Shown here: piece by piece, positions 17,523 through 25,439 of the stretch
Layout of the letters: every line of letters starts with the position of its first letter
Position numbering within the stretch: position 1 is the first letter of the stretch
Made by a program: the position numbers and the translations under genes
Notes under the pieces: model-generated
Database searches by the model: none
What the model saw: the letters and a program-made list of their open reading frames with translations, nothing else
Told to the model about the DNA's origin: nothing
Assembly: GCA_021777225.1 (NCBI GenBank)
Contig: JAJYDQ010000034.1
Span: 1-43,318, forward strand
Direction of reading: 5' to 3'
DNA length: 43,318 nucleotides
DNA from: Deltaproteobacteria bacterium
GTDB taxonomy: Bacteria > Desulfobacterota > Desulfomonilia > Desulfomonilales > Desulfomonilaceae

Positions 17523-18521
17523 ATGGAACATATATATACTGAACTAGCGACTCGAATAGGTTTGGGGCAATCTGAAAGAATTGCCGGGCTATTCCAGTTT
17601 ATAGCTGATCCGCAGGAAGCTCAACTGCTTCTGGCATTACCTGGGACACCTCCTGATCTGGCAAAAACACTAAATTTAACGGAACCTGAAGTGTCCTCAA
17701 TATTACACAGTCTCTTTATAAAAGGCGTAGTATTTCCCTCTTCAAAGTCTGATCCGCCCAAATACAAGATGTGCAGGGACCTGGTCCAATTCCATGACGC
17801 GTCCATCTTGTGGCCGGAGGCTCCAAGAGAGTTCCTTGATGTGTGGCAGGAGTTCATGGAATATGAATGGCCGGAGATTGCAAAGAATTTCAACAAAATA
17901 TTCCCACGCCCATTTACCAGGGTTATTCCGGTCGGGGTAACTATTGAGGCCAAGACGCATGTTCTGGCCTTTGAAGACGTCAGAGAAATCATCGAAAAAG
18001 CTAACGTCATATCTGTAACAAAATGTACCTGCCGTTTAACTGCCCGCAAATGTGACCGTACTTTGGAGGCCTGTCTCCAGATAAACCGTGGCGCAGAATA
18101 CAATCTAGCCCGCGGAACCGGGCGGCGACTCACAAAAGAAGAGGCGCTTGAGGTTGTTCGCAAAGCGGAAGAAGACGGTTTGATCCACGTTGTAATGAAC
18201 AAACAGAACGTTGACCAGTTTATCTGTAACTGCTGCCCATGTTGCTGTCAGACAATGCCTATACTCATAAAGCACAACATCAGCGTAATAGAACCAAGCA
18301 GGTTTGCCGCATGCGTTGCCCAGGATCTATGCTCGGCCTGCGGCACATGTCTTGACCGATGTTACTTTGGAGCAATAGTGGCAGCGGAAGATGGGACCGC
18401 CACGGTCAATACCGAGAAATGCATGGGATGTGGACTGTGTCAGGTCACCTGTCCTACAGGCGCCATTAGTATGAAGGAAACCAGATCGACAGATTTTGTC
18501 CCAGAAAAGCTATTCAACTAA
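17523..18521 (+). CDS. cysteine-rich 4Fe-4S protein with N-terminal winged-helix-like region
   Basis: Cytoplasmic ferredoxin-type protein of 332 residues. The N-terminal 70 or so residues (LAKTLNLTEPEVSSILHSLFIKG) look like a winged-helix domain. The middle has CTCR with C168, C170, C177 and C184, then a dense CNCCPCCC block (C235-C242). The C-terminus is a 2[4Fe-4S] ferredoxin with C270/C273/C276/C280 and C300/C303/C306/C310. The ATG at 17523 is chosen because AAGGAGG ends 6 bases upstream; a TTG one codon earlier is less well placed. Similar architectures occur widely in sulfate reducers and methanogens as ferredoxin-like proteins of unknown role. An oxidoreductase subunit or redox-responsive regulator is possible. 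The cluster motifs are certain; the function is not. Confidence 0.85.
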   Translation: MEHIYTELATRIGLGQSERIAGLFQFIADPQEAQLLLALPGTPPDLAKTLNLTEPEVSSILHSLFIKGVVFPSSKSDPPKYKMCRDLVQFHDASILWPEAPREFLDVWQEFMEYEWPEIAKNFNKIFPRPFTRVIPVGVTIEAKTHVLAFEDVREIIEKANVISVTKCTCRLTARKCDRTLEACLQINRGAEYNLARGTGRRLTKEEALEVVRKAEEDGLIHVVMNKQNVDQFICNCCPCCCQTMPILIKHNISVIEPSRFAACVAQDLCSACGTCLDRCYFGAIVAAEDGTATVNTEKCMGCGLCQVTCPTGAISMKETRSTDFVPEKLFN

Positions 18522-18748
18522 ATCAATCAACTCTAAAACGGTGCTATCCAAAACCTTAAAAGCCGCACTTGATATATTCACAGGCGATCACGTTGTTAAT
18601 ATGTCAAGGCGGCTCTATCTACAAAACGCTGCTAATCTTTCAAAACAATTTGTGCCTCTTGGGAATCCTTAGCACAAATCCAAGACATTTTTGTTATATT
18701 TATATGGGCAGCATATTGCATCCATCAGCATCAGACTTAACATCTGGA

Positions 18749-19096
18749 TCATGCCAGGAAAGGGTAGAACACATCGTAGACAATCAGGTCTTCCTCTACA
18801 TCGTGAGGTTGATGTAACACCCCCTTGGGGATTCTCACGAAAGTACCAGGGACGGCAGATACCTCTCCAATCCCTTCGACCCAGATTTTGGCCTTTCCTT
18901 TGAGGACATAAACGATATCGTCGCACTCATGGGTATGCTTCGGAGCATCGACACCAGGGGGAATATGGACTAACATACAGGTGATGTCCATGTTTTCGTC
19001 CCGGTGGGATACCAAATAAGATACCTCGACGTTGGGCAACTGGGGATGAGGCTCCCATTTCACACCCTCTTTTTGAATAACTTTAACATCTTTCAT
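18749..19096 (-). CDS. single-domain cupin protein
   Basis: A small beta-barrel of the cupin family (115 residues). Motif 1 reads PPGVDAPKHTHECDDIVYV, with two metal-type histidines, and motif 2 reads PGTFVRIPKGVLHQPHD. This pattern binds a metal ion, and in the family it serves dioxygenases, isomerases or sugar/ligand sensors. The start at 19096 has AGGAG 8 bases upstream; the frame continues 11 residues further without support. It stands alone, convergent with the 4Fe-4S gene and separated from it by about 230 bases in which I see no gene. The substrate cannot be inferred. Confidence 0.85.
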   Translation of the reverse strand: MKDVKVIQKEGVKWEPHPQLPNVEVSYLVSHRDENMDITCMLVHIPPGVDAPKHTHECDDIVYVLKGKAKIWVEGIGEVSAVPGTFVRIPKGVLHQPHDVEEDLIVYDVFYPFLA

Positions 19097-19375
19097 CTTT
19101 TTTACTCCTGTGGAATTTCGCTGAATCAACCAAGCATTACAAAACAGCTCAAGTTATGATCCAGGTCCATACGTCATCTAGATGGTTAACTGGGTGTGTC
19201 CTTATTTCATATGAAACCAAAGGGGAAGCCCCATCGCTGCCCAATTGGCCCATGTAGGGTCCCCGACACTGGTGATCTTTCCAAATCACTCTTGTGTTTC
19301 ATGCCAGATTTCGCACCGTCCTACGTAGAGCCCAGTTCCCAAAAATGGAAGCTTTCTTTCATTGATGTTTCATGA

Positions 19376-19702
19376 TCACCGGGAACCGCGCGACGAAGGG
19401 CCAGAAAAACCGCCGAATCCACCTGAGTTGCCAACTCCGCCGTAAGAACCTCCGTAGCCACCGCCATAACCTGATCCGCCTGTATTTCCTGCGCCAGAAT
19501 AGGCTCCTCCATAGCCACCGTAACCACTATATCCCCCGTAACCTCCGCCCGTGTAAGATCCACCTCCGCCACCATATCCTCCTCCTCCACCGCGACCGCC
19601 CCCTCCACCATAGCCGCCTCCGAAGCCCATAGCGTGAACCGCTGGCAAAACAAAAATAAAGGCTGACAAAAAAGCTATCAAAAGAAACAATTTCCTTTTC
19701 AT
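19376..19702 (-). CDS. small secreted glycine-rich (GGYGG-repeat) protein
   Basis: A 108-residue protein with a clear signal peptide (residues 1-24, MKRKLFLLIAFL..., ending VHA) followed by a low-complexity region made almost only of Gly, Tyr and Ser in repeating GGYGG and GGGGG units, ending in SRGSR. The ATG has the strong site AAAGGAG upstream, which argues that it is a true gene and not just a simple repeat. Glycine-rich exported proteins occur in cell surfaces and extracellular material, but no function can be assigned. The reverse strand and other frames contain long shadows of the repeat. The tandem dyads at 19888 lie about 190 bases upstream. Confidence 0.7.
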   Translation of the reverse strand: MKRKLFLLIAFLSAFIFVLPAVHAMGFGGGYGGGGGRGGGGGYGGGGGSYTGGGYGGYSGYGGYGGAYSGAGNTGGSGYGGGYGGSYGGVGNSGGFGGFSGPSSRGSR

Positions 19703-20298
19703 GGCAGATCTCCTTTCAGAACCAATTGCGGGGTTCGATTACCTCGCCTCCAAGATACATATCTCTCATAGAAAAGATATGGCTCGTCAGTCGGTTACGC
19801 AACCATTAGAATAGGTCGATGATATCCAAAAAAAGAGGCTAAAATCCTACTGCGATTCTATGCCACCGTACACGCAAAACGAACCGTTGAGACCGTAAAA
19901 GGTCTATGAGACCTAAATGGTCTAAAAATTCTTTTCCAGTAACACGACCACTTTCCTAAAAAATAGTAAGGTCGGCCCTTACCACACCTATTTCCCCGAG
20001 CTTGACCAACCTATGAAAGGAAACTCCCTCGACTCGTCACAGGATTTACCCGCCCTAAGTTTATTATGATCGCAATGTTTCACCGGTCAATCCTAATTGA
20101 CACAGATGTAGCCTGTTAATGGACAACATTTCGGCCATTAGCTCCCCCGATGAAATCGTAAAACTTAACCACTTGTAATTATTATATAGATGGTAGTGTC
20201 ATGCACCCGTAGATACGAGTTTCCCAACTTTCCCTTTTTGAGCAGTTTACTTATTACGACTTTTCAGGGTATCACTCTCAATCATTTCAATAGGTTAC
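19703..20298. other. gene-free stretch between glycine-rich gene and tmRNA
   Basis: About 600 bases with stops in all frames and no recognised protein. It holds the upstream region of the glycine-rich gene (read leftwards), the tandem dyads at 19888-19924 and the DNA downstream of the tmRNA 3' end. No clear terminator for the tmRNA was found. Confidence 0.6.
19888..19924. repeat. two tandem copies of an 18-19-base dyad (AGACC...GGTCT)
   Basis: TGAGACCGTAAAAGGTCTA is followed at once by TGAGACCTAAATGGTCTA. Each copy contains the inverted repeat AGACC-N5/6-GGTCT. The arrangement resembles paired operator sites or a processed double hairpin. It lies about 190 bases upstream of the glycine-rich gene. 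Confidence 0.6.
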
Positions 20299-20653
20299 TG
20301 GTGGAGGCGGCGGGAATTGAACCCGCGTCCGAAAACCTTCGACCTGAGGCGTCTACATGTTTGTTTCGAGTTTTGTTGTCTCGCCTGACTCGTCCCCCTC
20401 GAACACGGTACTCATCAGACCAACCCGCTAAATTTTTCGCCTCATCCCCAACGGGTCCGAGAAATCAGCTATCCTGCTTTCCCTCGCCTGCTCCCCTCTC
20501 ACAGGAAAAGAGAGGGCAGACGCTAGCCTACGCGGCTAGAGCGTACTCGTAATTATCGGCGAGTATATTTATTTCCAGCGGATTACCGAGTCGCCGGAGG
20601 GCTCGACATGCAACCTCGATCTCAACTGTCCCCGTCGAAACCAGTGCGCCCCC
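20299..20653 (-). ncRNA. ssrA: tmRNA (transfer-messenger RNA)
   Basis: Rescues stalled ribosomes by acting as an alanine tRNA and then as an mRNA encoding a degradation tag. The 5' end GGGGGCG pairs with CGCCTCC before the 3' ACCA (with one G-U pair), forming the seven-base acceptor stem. The T-arm reads GCGGG-TTCAATT-CCCGC, and the conserved 5' domain CTGGTTTCGACGGGGAC is present. The tag frame runs from GCC at 20560 to TAG at 20528 and encodes ADNYEYALAA. The total length of 355 nt is typical. The CCA end is encoded. It lies directly downstream of smpB, its protein partner, on the same strand. Confidence 0.97.
20528..20560 (-). other. tmRNA proteolysis-tag reading frame
   Basis: The internal mRNA-like segment of tmRNA: resume codon GCC, then codons giving ADNYEYALAA, then TAG. 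The tag ends in the usual YALAA recognised by ClpXP and related proteases. Confidence 0.92.
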
Positions 20654-20659
20654 TTTCGT

Positions 20660-20687
20660 ATTATTTCAATTCCATTTCTAAAGACAA
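20660..20687 (-). promoter_or_regulatory. likely sigma-70 promoter of tmRNA
   Basis: Read on the minus strand: -35 TTGTCT, a 16-base spacer, -10 AATAAT, then six bases to the first G of tmRNA at 20653. The spacing to the known mature 5' end fits. The -35 box matches the consensus at four of six positions and the -10 box at five of six. Confidence 0.55.
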
Positions 20688-20763
20688 GTGTAACTCAACT
20701 TTGTTCCCTTACTCACATCGCATCACGGGTCTAAGCATTTCCATTCAAACCTGTCCAGATAGA

Positions 20764-21243
20764 TTAGCGGCCCTGATGACTGAATTTCACCAATCGTTCC
20801 AACTCGCGTCTCTGTTCCTTTTTCTTTATGGATTCACGCTTGTCGTATGTCTTCTTACCACGAGCCAGGGCCATTTCGAGTTTTACTTTACCATTCTTGA
20901 AGTACATTTTCAAAGGTATTAAAGAAAAACCCCGCTCTGCGACTTTACCGGCAAGGCGTTTTATCTCCCTCTTGTGTAAGAGTAACTTTCTTTCCCTCAA
21001 AGGATCGTGGTTCTCGCGATTAGCCTGTGAATAAGGTGATATGTGCGCATCTACGAGAAAGATCTCACTGTTACGGACTTTTCCGTAAGAATCCGACAGG
21101 TTCGCCCTACCATTTCTGAGGGATTTTACCTCCGATCCAAGTAAAACGATCCCACATTCGAAAGTATCCTCAATCTCAAAATTGAAATGAGCTTTCCTGT
21201 TTTTGCAAATGACCTTTATGCTTTCGCCCTGGGGATTTTTCAT
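20764..21243 (-). CDS. smpB: SsrA-binding protein SmpB
   Basis: Binds tmRNA and delivers it to stalled ribosomes. Visible family landmarks are the N-terminal NRKAHFNFEIEDTFECGIVL, then GSEVKSLRNGRANLSDSY, the RKLLLHKREI block, and the basic C-terminal tail (GKKTYDKRESIKKKEQRREL) that reaches into the ribosomal decoding centre. The length of about 159 residues is usual. The ATG at 21243 lies 2 bases after the ptsI stop, so it is probably translated by coupling, since no strong ribosome site is present. A GTG two codons earlier is possible. It is followed by tmRNA on the same strand. Confidence 0.96.
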   Translation of the reverse strand: MKNPQGESIKVICKNRKAHFNFEIEDTFECGIVLLGSEVKSLRNGRANLSDSYGKVRNSEIFLVDAHISPYSQANRENHDPLRERKLLLHKREIKRLAGKVAERGFSLIPLKMYFKNGKVKLEMALARGKKTYDKRESIKKKEQRRELERLVKFSHQGR

Positions 21244-21245
21244 GA

Positions 21246-23078
21246 TCACTGCTGACTTAAAAAGTAGTCCCCGGGGAATCTCTCAAATATCCATTTCTCA
21301 AGAAAATCATGAATCTCTTGAGCAGCCTGCATCTGGAAAGCTTGATGAGTCAATTCCAGGCAGTCGTCGTAAGAGATTGATCGGATTAATTTCTTTACAA
21401 GTGGGATCGATAAAGCATTCATGGAAAGTTCATCTATCCCAAGTCCTATCAGAATTGGAACATTTACGGGATCACCGGCCATTTCTCCGCACATCGCGAC
21501 ACTTACGCCATAAGCCTGACCAGCATTGACAACCTGTCTGATTAACCTCAAGACTGCCGGATGCAACGTGTCATACAAGTAATTCACATGTTCATTAAGA
21601 CGGTCAATCGCGAGCGAGTACTGAATCAAATCGTTGGTGCCGATGCTGAAGAAATCTACTTCACGAGCCAGGAGATCTGCAATTGCAACAGCTGCCGGGA
21701 CCTCAACCAAGATTCCAAATTTTACGTCTTCTCCGAAAGGGATCCCTTCGGATGCGAGTTCTGATCTAACTTCCTGTAATAGTTTTTTTGTGTCATGGAC
21801 CTCAGTAATAGATGAAACCATCGGTACAAGTAGTCGGCAGTTGCCGTAATGGGCAGCCCGCAAGATTGCTTTCAGTTGTGTCTTGAACAGATCCTTTAGG
21901 TTTAAACAAAGTCTGATGGCCCTTAGCCCCATTGCCGGGTTCGTTTCCTGTGGCAAGTTCAGACTACTGGCGATCTTGTCCCCACCGATGTCCAAGGTCC
22001 TGATCGTTACAGGATAAGGTTTGTTAAGCGCCAATACGGCTCTGTAGGCCTCAAATTGTTCTTCTTCAGAAGGAAGGTCTTCTCTTCCAAGGAACAGATA
22101 TTCTGTCCTGAAAAGGCCTATACCCTCACAGCCGTGAGCAATAGCTATATCTACCTCATCGACCAACTCTATGTTCGCCAATATACGGATCTCCCGGCCA
22201 CCATCGCGTGTTACCGCCGGCAGACGTCCGAAAGCTAAAAGGGACTGATGATAATTCCTAAGTAGTTCCTGGCGTTGGCGATACCGAAAAATCATTTCGG
22301 CGTCAGGATTGAGGATTACGAGACCAGTACTTCCATCAACAATGATCGTGTCCCCAGTCTTAACCAGCTTGCAAATCTTCTCTAAACCAGTCACCGCCGG
22401 GATCTTGAGTGATCGCGACATGATCGCCGAGTGTGAAGTCCTGCCACCCATGTCAGTAGCGATGGCAAGAACTGACTCCCTTTTTAGCTGCGCTGCGTCG
22501 GCGGGAGAAAGATCGTGAGACACCAAAATTGAGCTGGCGGGAATCTGATATATTTTCTTTTCTGAAGACACACCCAAAAGAATTCTTAACACCCGTTCGC
22601 CCACGAAATGGACATCTAAAGCCCTCTCTCGCAAGTATTCATCGTCAATTGAATCAAACGCAGCCGTTATCTTGGACATTACTTCCGACAAGGCCCATTC
22701 TGCGTTTTGCCGTCCCTGTTCTATAGCGCGTTTTGTTCCCTCATAAAGCATTTTGTCGCGAAGCAACAAGATGTGCGTGTCAAGTATATAAGAATGGTCC
22801 TCGAGAGGATGATCACTATCAATATGGCTCTTTATGGTTTTAAGTCTCTTTTCAGCGCTTTCTACAGCCTCCTCAAATCTGGCGATCTCGCCTGGGATTT
22901 CCTCAGGCGTCAAAATGCGGCACGGGCAAATCTCAGTAACAAGGCGTTCCATGAGCACGACTTGGCCAATGCCAATTCCCACTGAAACTCCGATGCCCTT
23001 GAGCATGGTGTTTTGAGGAACTTCCTTGGATCCATGCTCATGAGTTTCGGTGTTTTTATCCAACATGGTCTGAACCAT
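21246..23078 (-). CDS. ptsI: phosphoenolpyruvate-protein phosphotransferase (PTS enzyme I)
   Basis: Takes phosphate from PEP and passes it to HPr. The phospho-accepting histidine is H216 in GGRTSHSAIMSRSL. The C-terminal TIM-barrel has GIGLFRTEYLF, DIGGDK, NPAMGLRAIR, SIGTNDLIQY and the active cysteine region VAMCGEMAGDP, all intact. At 610 residues it is slightly longer than E. coli EI, with an extra N-terminal 24 residues. The ATG at 23078 has GGAG four bases upstream and lies inside the end of the HPr gene, with 23 bases overlapping. With HPr and the EIID gene it forms a tight operon that continues into smpB. Confidence 0.96.
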   Translation of the reverse strand: MVQTMLDKNTETHEHGSKEVPQNTMLKGIGVSVGIGIGQVVLMERLVTEICPCRILTPEEIPGEIARFEEAVESAEKRLKTIKSHIDSDHPLEDHSYILDTHILLLRDKMLYEGTKRAIEQGRQNAEWALSEVMSKITAAFDSIDDEYLRERALDVHFVGERVLRILLGVSSEKKIYQIPASSILVSHDLSPADAAQLKRESVLAIATDMGGRTSHSAIMSRSLKIPAVTGLEKICKLVKTGDTIIVDGSTGLVILNPDAEMIFRYRQRQELLRNYHQSLLAFGRLPAVTRDGGREIRILANIELVDEVDIAIAHGCEGIGLFRTEYLFLGREDLPSEEEQFEAYRAVLALNKPYPVTIRTLDIGGDKIASSLNLPQETNPAMGLRAIRLCLNLKDLFKTQLKAILRAAHYGNCRLLVPMVSSITEVHDTKKLLQEVRSELASEGIPFGEDVKFGILVEVPAAVAIADLLAREVDFFSIGTNDLIQYSLAIDRLNEHVNYLYDTLHPAVLRLIRQVVNAGQAYGVSVAMCGEMAGDPVNVPILIGLGIDELSMNALSIPLVKKLIRSISYDDCLELTHQAFQMQAAQEIHDFLEKWIFERFPGDYFLSQQ

Positions 23079-23346
23079 TGTTCTCCAATAATTTGCTTAT
23101 TTGTTCGACAGCCTCTAGAGAGCCAGGTCCATGAGCGCGTATGGTCAGTTCAGCTCCCGGAGTAGCGGCTAATAGCAGTAATCCGAGGACGCTTCGAGCG
23201 TCAACCTCCATGCCATCTTTTGCAACCGTCACCTGACAGGTATGTCGTTTCATTGTCTGGACCATAGCGGTGGCTACCCGTGCATGAAGGCCGAGCTGGT
23301 TACCAATCGTCACGGTCCTTTCAAGGAGTTCGGATTCTAATACCAT
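23056..23346 (-). CDS. ptsH: HPr phosphocarrier protein
   Basis: Small PTS phosphocarrier that receives phosphate from EI. The active histidine is H21 in GLHARVATAM. The region DARSVLGLLLL at residues 49-59 matches the position of the regulatory serine of HPr (S52), so HPr kinase control is possible; hprK itself is not in the window. The length of 96 residues is close to the family norm. It starts 5 bases after the EIID stop, with GAGG upstream, and overlaps ptsI. Confidence 0.95.
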   Translation of the reverse strand: MVLESELLERTVTIGNQLGLHARVATAMVQTMKRHTCQVTVAKDGMEVDARSVLGLLLLAATPGAELTIRAHGPGSLEAVEQISKLLENNGSDHVG

Positions 23347-23351
23347 TTACC

Positions 23352-24137
23352 TCATGTCCATCTTTGCAAGAGGGAAAAACCTACCAGCATTACGATCAGT
23401 AGTGGATAAATAATCCTTGTCTGAGAAAAACTCTTTTTTAGAATAAGAAAACAGGTAAAAAAAACCACTAGAACAAACAAACCAAGTCCAACAAAATTTT
23501 CTACGTCATTTGCTTTGGCATGCTCCGCCGCGAGAATTAGGGCCACAGCGGTAAGCGAACCGGAACACAGAAAAACCAGCCATCTGAGAAAGGTTACGGA
23601 ATCTTCGACCCAACGGGATTTGAATCTTCTAACCACATGGACACCATCATGCCAACCCGCATCAAACCCCATATATCTTATAACCAGATTCGGAACGTTG
23701 TAAATTAACAATGCCACAAAAGGGGCCCAAAAATAAGAAAGTGATGTCATGGCTATCGACACACCCAGCAAGGAGGAAGCAGGTCTTAAAACCCCCCAGA
23801 ATATTCTGTCACCCTGAGCGGCAAGTGTTGACATCAGCCTCTTTTTTATGAGTGGAGTTTTTTCAGAAAGTTCCCATTCTTCAACTCTGGTGACGGCGCC
23901 AATACACATAGGCGCCAGCGCTGGGTTGGTATTACCCGATTCGAGTTGTCGGTTCACCGCTTCCCTTTTGATCGCCTCTTCAGACATGAGCCTATCCAAG
24001 GCTGGAAGCAAGCAAAACGTAAAACCTATGTTTTGCATGCGCGGATAGTTCCACATGATCTCGATCAAGAAGGATCTCAGAAAAACCCGAAAGCCAACCC
24101 CCTTCATTGCGACTCTGCGCTCGTAGGAATCATCCAT
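23352..24137 (-). CDS. PTS mannose-family EIID membrane component
   Basis: Integral membrane subunit of the mannose/fructose/sorbose family permease. The N-terminal half carries the family pattern: WNYPRMQNIGFTFCLLPAL, then GAVTRVEEWE and later AAQGDRIFWGVLRPASSLLG. Several hydrophobic segments follow, with the late GFDAGWHDGVHVVRR stretch. The length of 261 residues is normal for EIID. It is the first gene of the run EIID-HPr-EI. No EIIA, EIIB or EIIC gene is present within the window on either side, although they normally accompany EIID. No strong ribosome site precedes the ATG. It may take part in regulatory phosphotransfer rather than sugar uptake. Confidence 0.88.
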   Translation of the reverse strand: MDDSYERRVAMKGVGFRVFLRSFLIEIMWNYPRMQNIGFTFCLLPALDRLMSEEAIKREAVNRQLESGNTNPALAPMCIGAVTRVEEWELSEKTPLIKKRLMSTLAAQGDRIFWGVLRPASSLLGVSIAMTSLSYFWAPFVALLIYNVPNLVIRYMGFDAGWHDGVHVVRRFKSRWVEDSVTFLRWLVFLCSGSLTAVALILAAEHAKANDVENFVGLGLFVLVVFFTCFLILKKSFSQTRIIYPLLIVMLVGFSLLQRWT

Positions 24138-24465
24138 ATTGTTAAAATAGAGTAAGACAACCGCCCTGTCAATCGATCACAATCCAATAATATCAAAAAA
24201 GTATCACTCTGCATCGTGTCGAAACAACACGCGAAATATGTTTCCTCTGTCGCGGAACACAACTTTAATGCCGCTCCTTTACGTCAATAGCATTTAAATT
24301 CGGCCATACTATAATAAATTACTATAGATAAATATTGTAACTATCTAAATTAAAACTTGTTTCATTAATAGAATATGATATATGAAGCATTGGAAGCAAA
24401 TTGCTGCCCAAGCAGGAATTCCTCACAGATCTTTGTGATCCGTTTGGCTCTAGTGGAGAATTTAC
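24138..24465. other. AT-rich gene-free stretch upstream of the 98-residue secreted protein
   Basis: This 328-base stretch contains no recognisable protein. It is very AT-rich around 24300-24390 and probably carries the divergent promoters for EIID and the protein at 24466; no single promoter stands out. GTGGAGAATTT lies just before the ATG at 24466. Confidence 0.5.
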
Positions 24466-24762
24466 ATGAAAAAACACCTGGTTTATTCAGTTACCGTAGT
24501 GTTGGTGGGATTGATGACGATTGTTGGAGTTGAAGAGTCTCACTCCCAGGAATTACTGGTAAAAAATTGCTCTGAATTGATCACAATGGCCCAAACCCTT
24601 GAAACGGACCTGAAAACGGTAGACACCATGCTGGGGTCTGCTATACAGGCCGGCAACATGTTACAGATCCGTAAATATAAGCTCAAAAGGGCCGCTGTGC
24701 AAAAGGACCTCAATTCCGTACTTTCCGCGATCGACGTCAAGTCATGCGCCAAGAGCCAGTAA
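24466..24762 (+). CDS. small exported protein of unknown function
   Basis: A 98-residue protein with a signal peptide over about residues 1-27 (MKKHLVYSVTVVLVGLM..., ending SHSQE) and a short helical mature part with two cysteines (near the start and near the end) and a predicted coiled or helical region LETDLKTVDTMLGSAIQ. A GGAG site lies upstream. I do not recognise the family. Position gives no hint of function: proC's operon and the PTS operon lie on either side on the other strand. Confidence 0.6.
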   Translation: MKKHLVYSVTVVLVGLMTIVGVEESHSQELLVKNCSELITMAQTLETDLKTVDTMLGSAIQAGNMLQIRKYKLKRAAVQKDLNSVLSAIDVKSCAKSQ

Positions 24763-24893
24763 CAAAAACCACGCTACCCAGAGATTCATTTCTCGGATCG
24801 CCGACGGAACATGATGATTAGACGGTTTAATTGACGCGCAGGAGATGGCCTATTCCTATTGTGTCATATGTGCGGGATATTTTTGCCATTCGC

Positions 24894-25385
24894 CTACGTT
24901 GACTGTCTTTTCTTTGAATTTACCATGTGGTGTGTTCGGGCAATCACAGGTCTTATTGTTCTCGAAACATTCAGCTCACATTTGGATATCGGGAAAAGCA
25001 CAGGCTTCTCAGCGCCCACTTCTATCTCACGGTTATCATCTAACGACCGTATAAATATCCTGGACAACTGTTTGTCAGCGAACATACCGAACAGTTCGTG
25101 CGTATCGCTATCCACCCAAGCGATCGTCTTCTTGAAGGTCTGAGACGAATGGACCCCAAGAATTGCCTCCGCATATCGAATCGCCCTATCCGGGGCCAGT
25201 CCCATATCCAGAATGGCGAGAGCCAGTTTCAGCGTAACCAGGTCCTGTATTAGAAACGATTCTTTTTTGCTGTTACGGTTTACAGGTTGTATCAAACCCT
25301 TTTCTTCGGCTTCCTGTAGTTTCGAAACATCTTCCAGGTCCAGCAAAAGGAGGGCTTCTTCAAGCGTCACATGTTTGGTCAGCAT
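24894..25385 (-). CDS. protein with MerR-like helix-turn-helix N-terminus, unknown function
   Basis: A 163-residue protein. The N-terminal 75 residues resemble a MerR-type winged helix: VTLEEALLLLDLEDVSKL, a turn with KGLIQPV, then LVTLKLALAILDMGLAPDRAI. The rest contains no recognised effector domain. The ATG has GAGG 7 bases upstream. It begins 54 bases after the proC stop on the same strand and may be co-transcribed with proC. A DNA-binding or adaptor role is a guess from the fold pattern only. Confidence 0.55.
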   Translation of the reverse strand: MLTKHVTLEEALLLLDLEDVSKLQEAEEKGLIQPVNRNSKKESFLIQDLVTLKLALAILDMGLAPDRAIRYAEAILGVHSSQTFKKTIAWVDSDTHELFGMFADKQLSRIFIRSLDDNREIEVGAEKPVLFPISKCELNVSRTIRPVIARTHHMVNSKKRQST

Positions 25386-25439
25386 CTCAAATCCTCGAAA
25401 AATTGTTCAAGCTCAAAAAATTTGGTCTCAAGAGCACCG

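Noticed and set aside
19321-19653. Second long minus-strand frame across the glycine-rich gene
   Set aside because: Shadow of the GGYGG repeat in another frame; the frame with signal peptide and ribosome site is preferred.
19725-19760. Possible tRNA T-arm (GGTTCGATT)
   Set aside because: The flanking bases do not form a five-base stem, and no acceptor or anticodon arms are present.
20190-20552. Plus-strand 120-residue frame containing VEAAGIEPAS
   Set aside because: It is antisense to tmRNA; the phrase is translated from the complement of the T-arm and 3' end and is a well-known false protein.
20764-20922. Plus-strand frame across the end of smpB
   Set aside because: Antisense shadow of smpB; low-complexity F/L composition.
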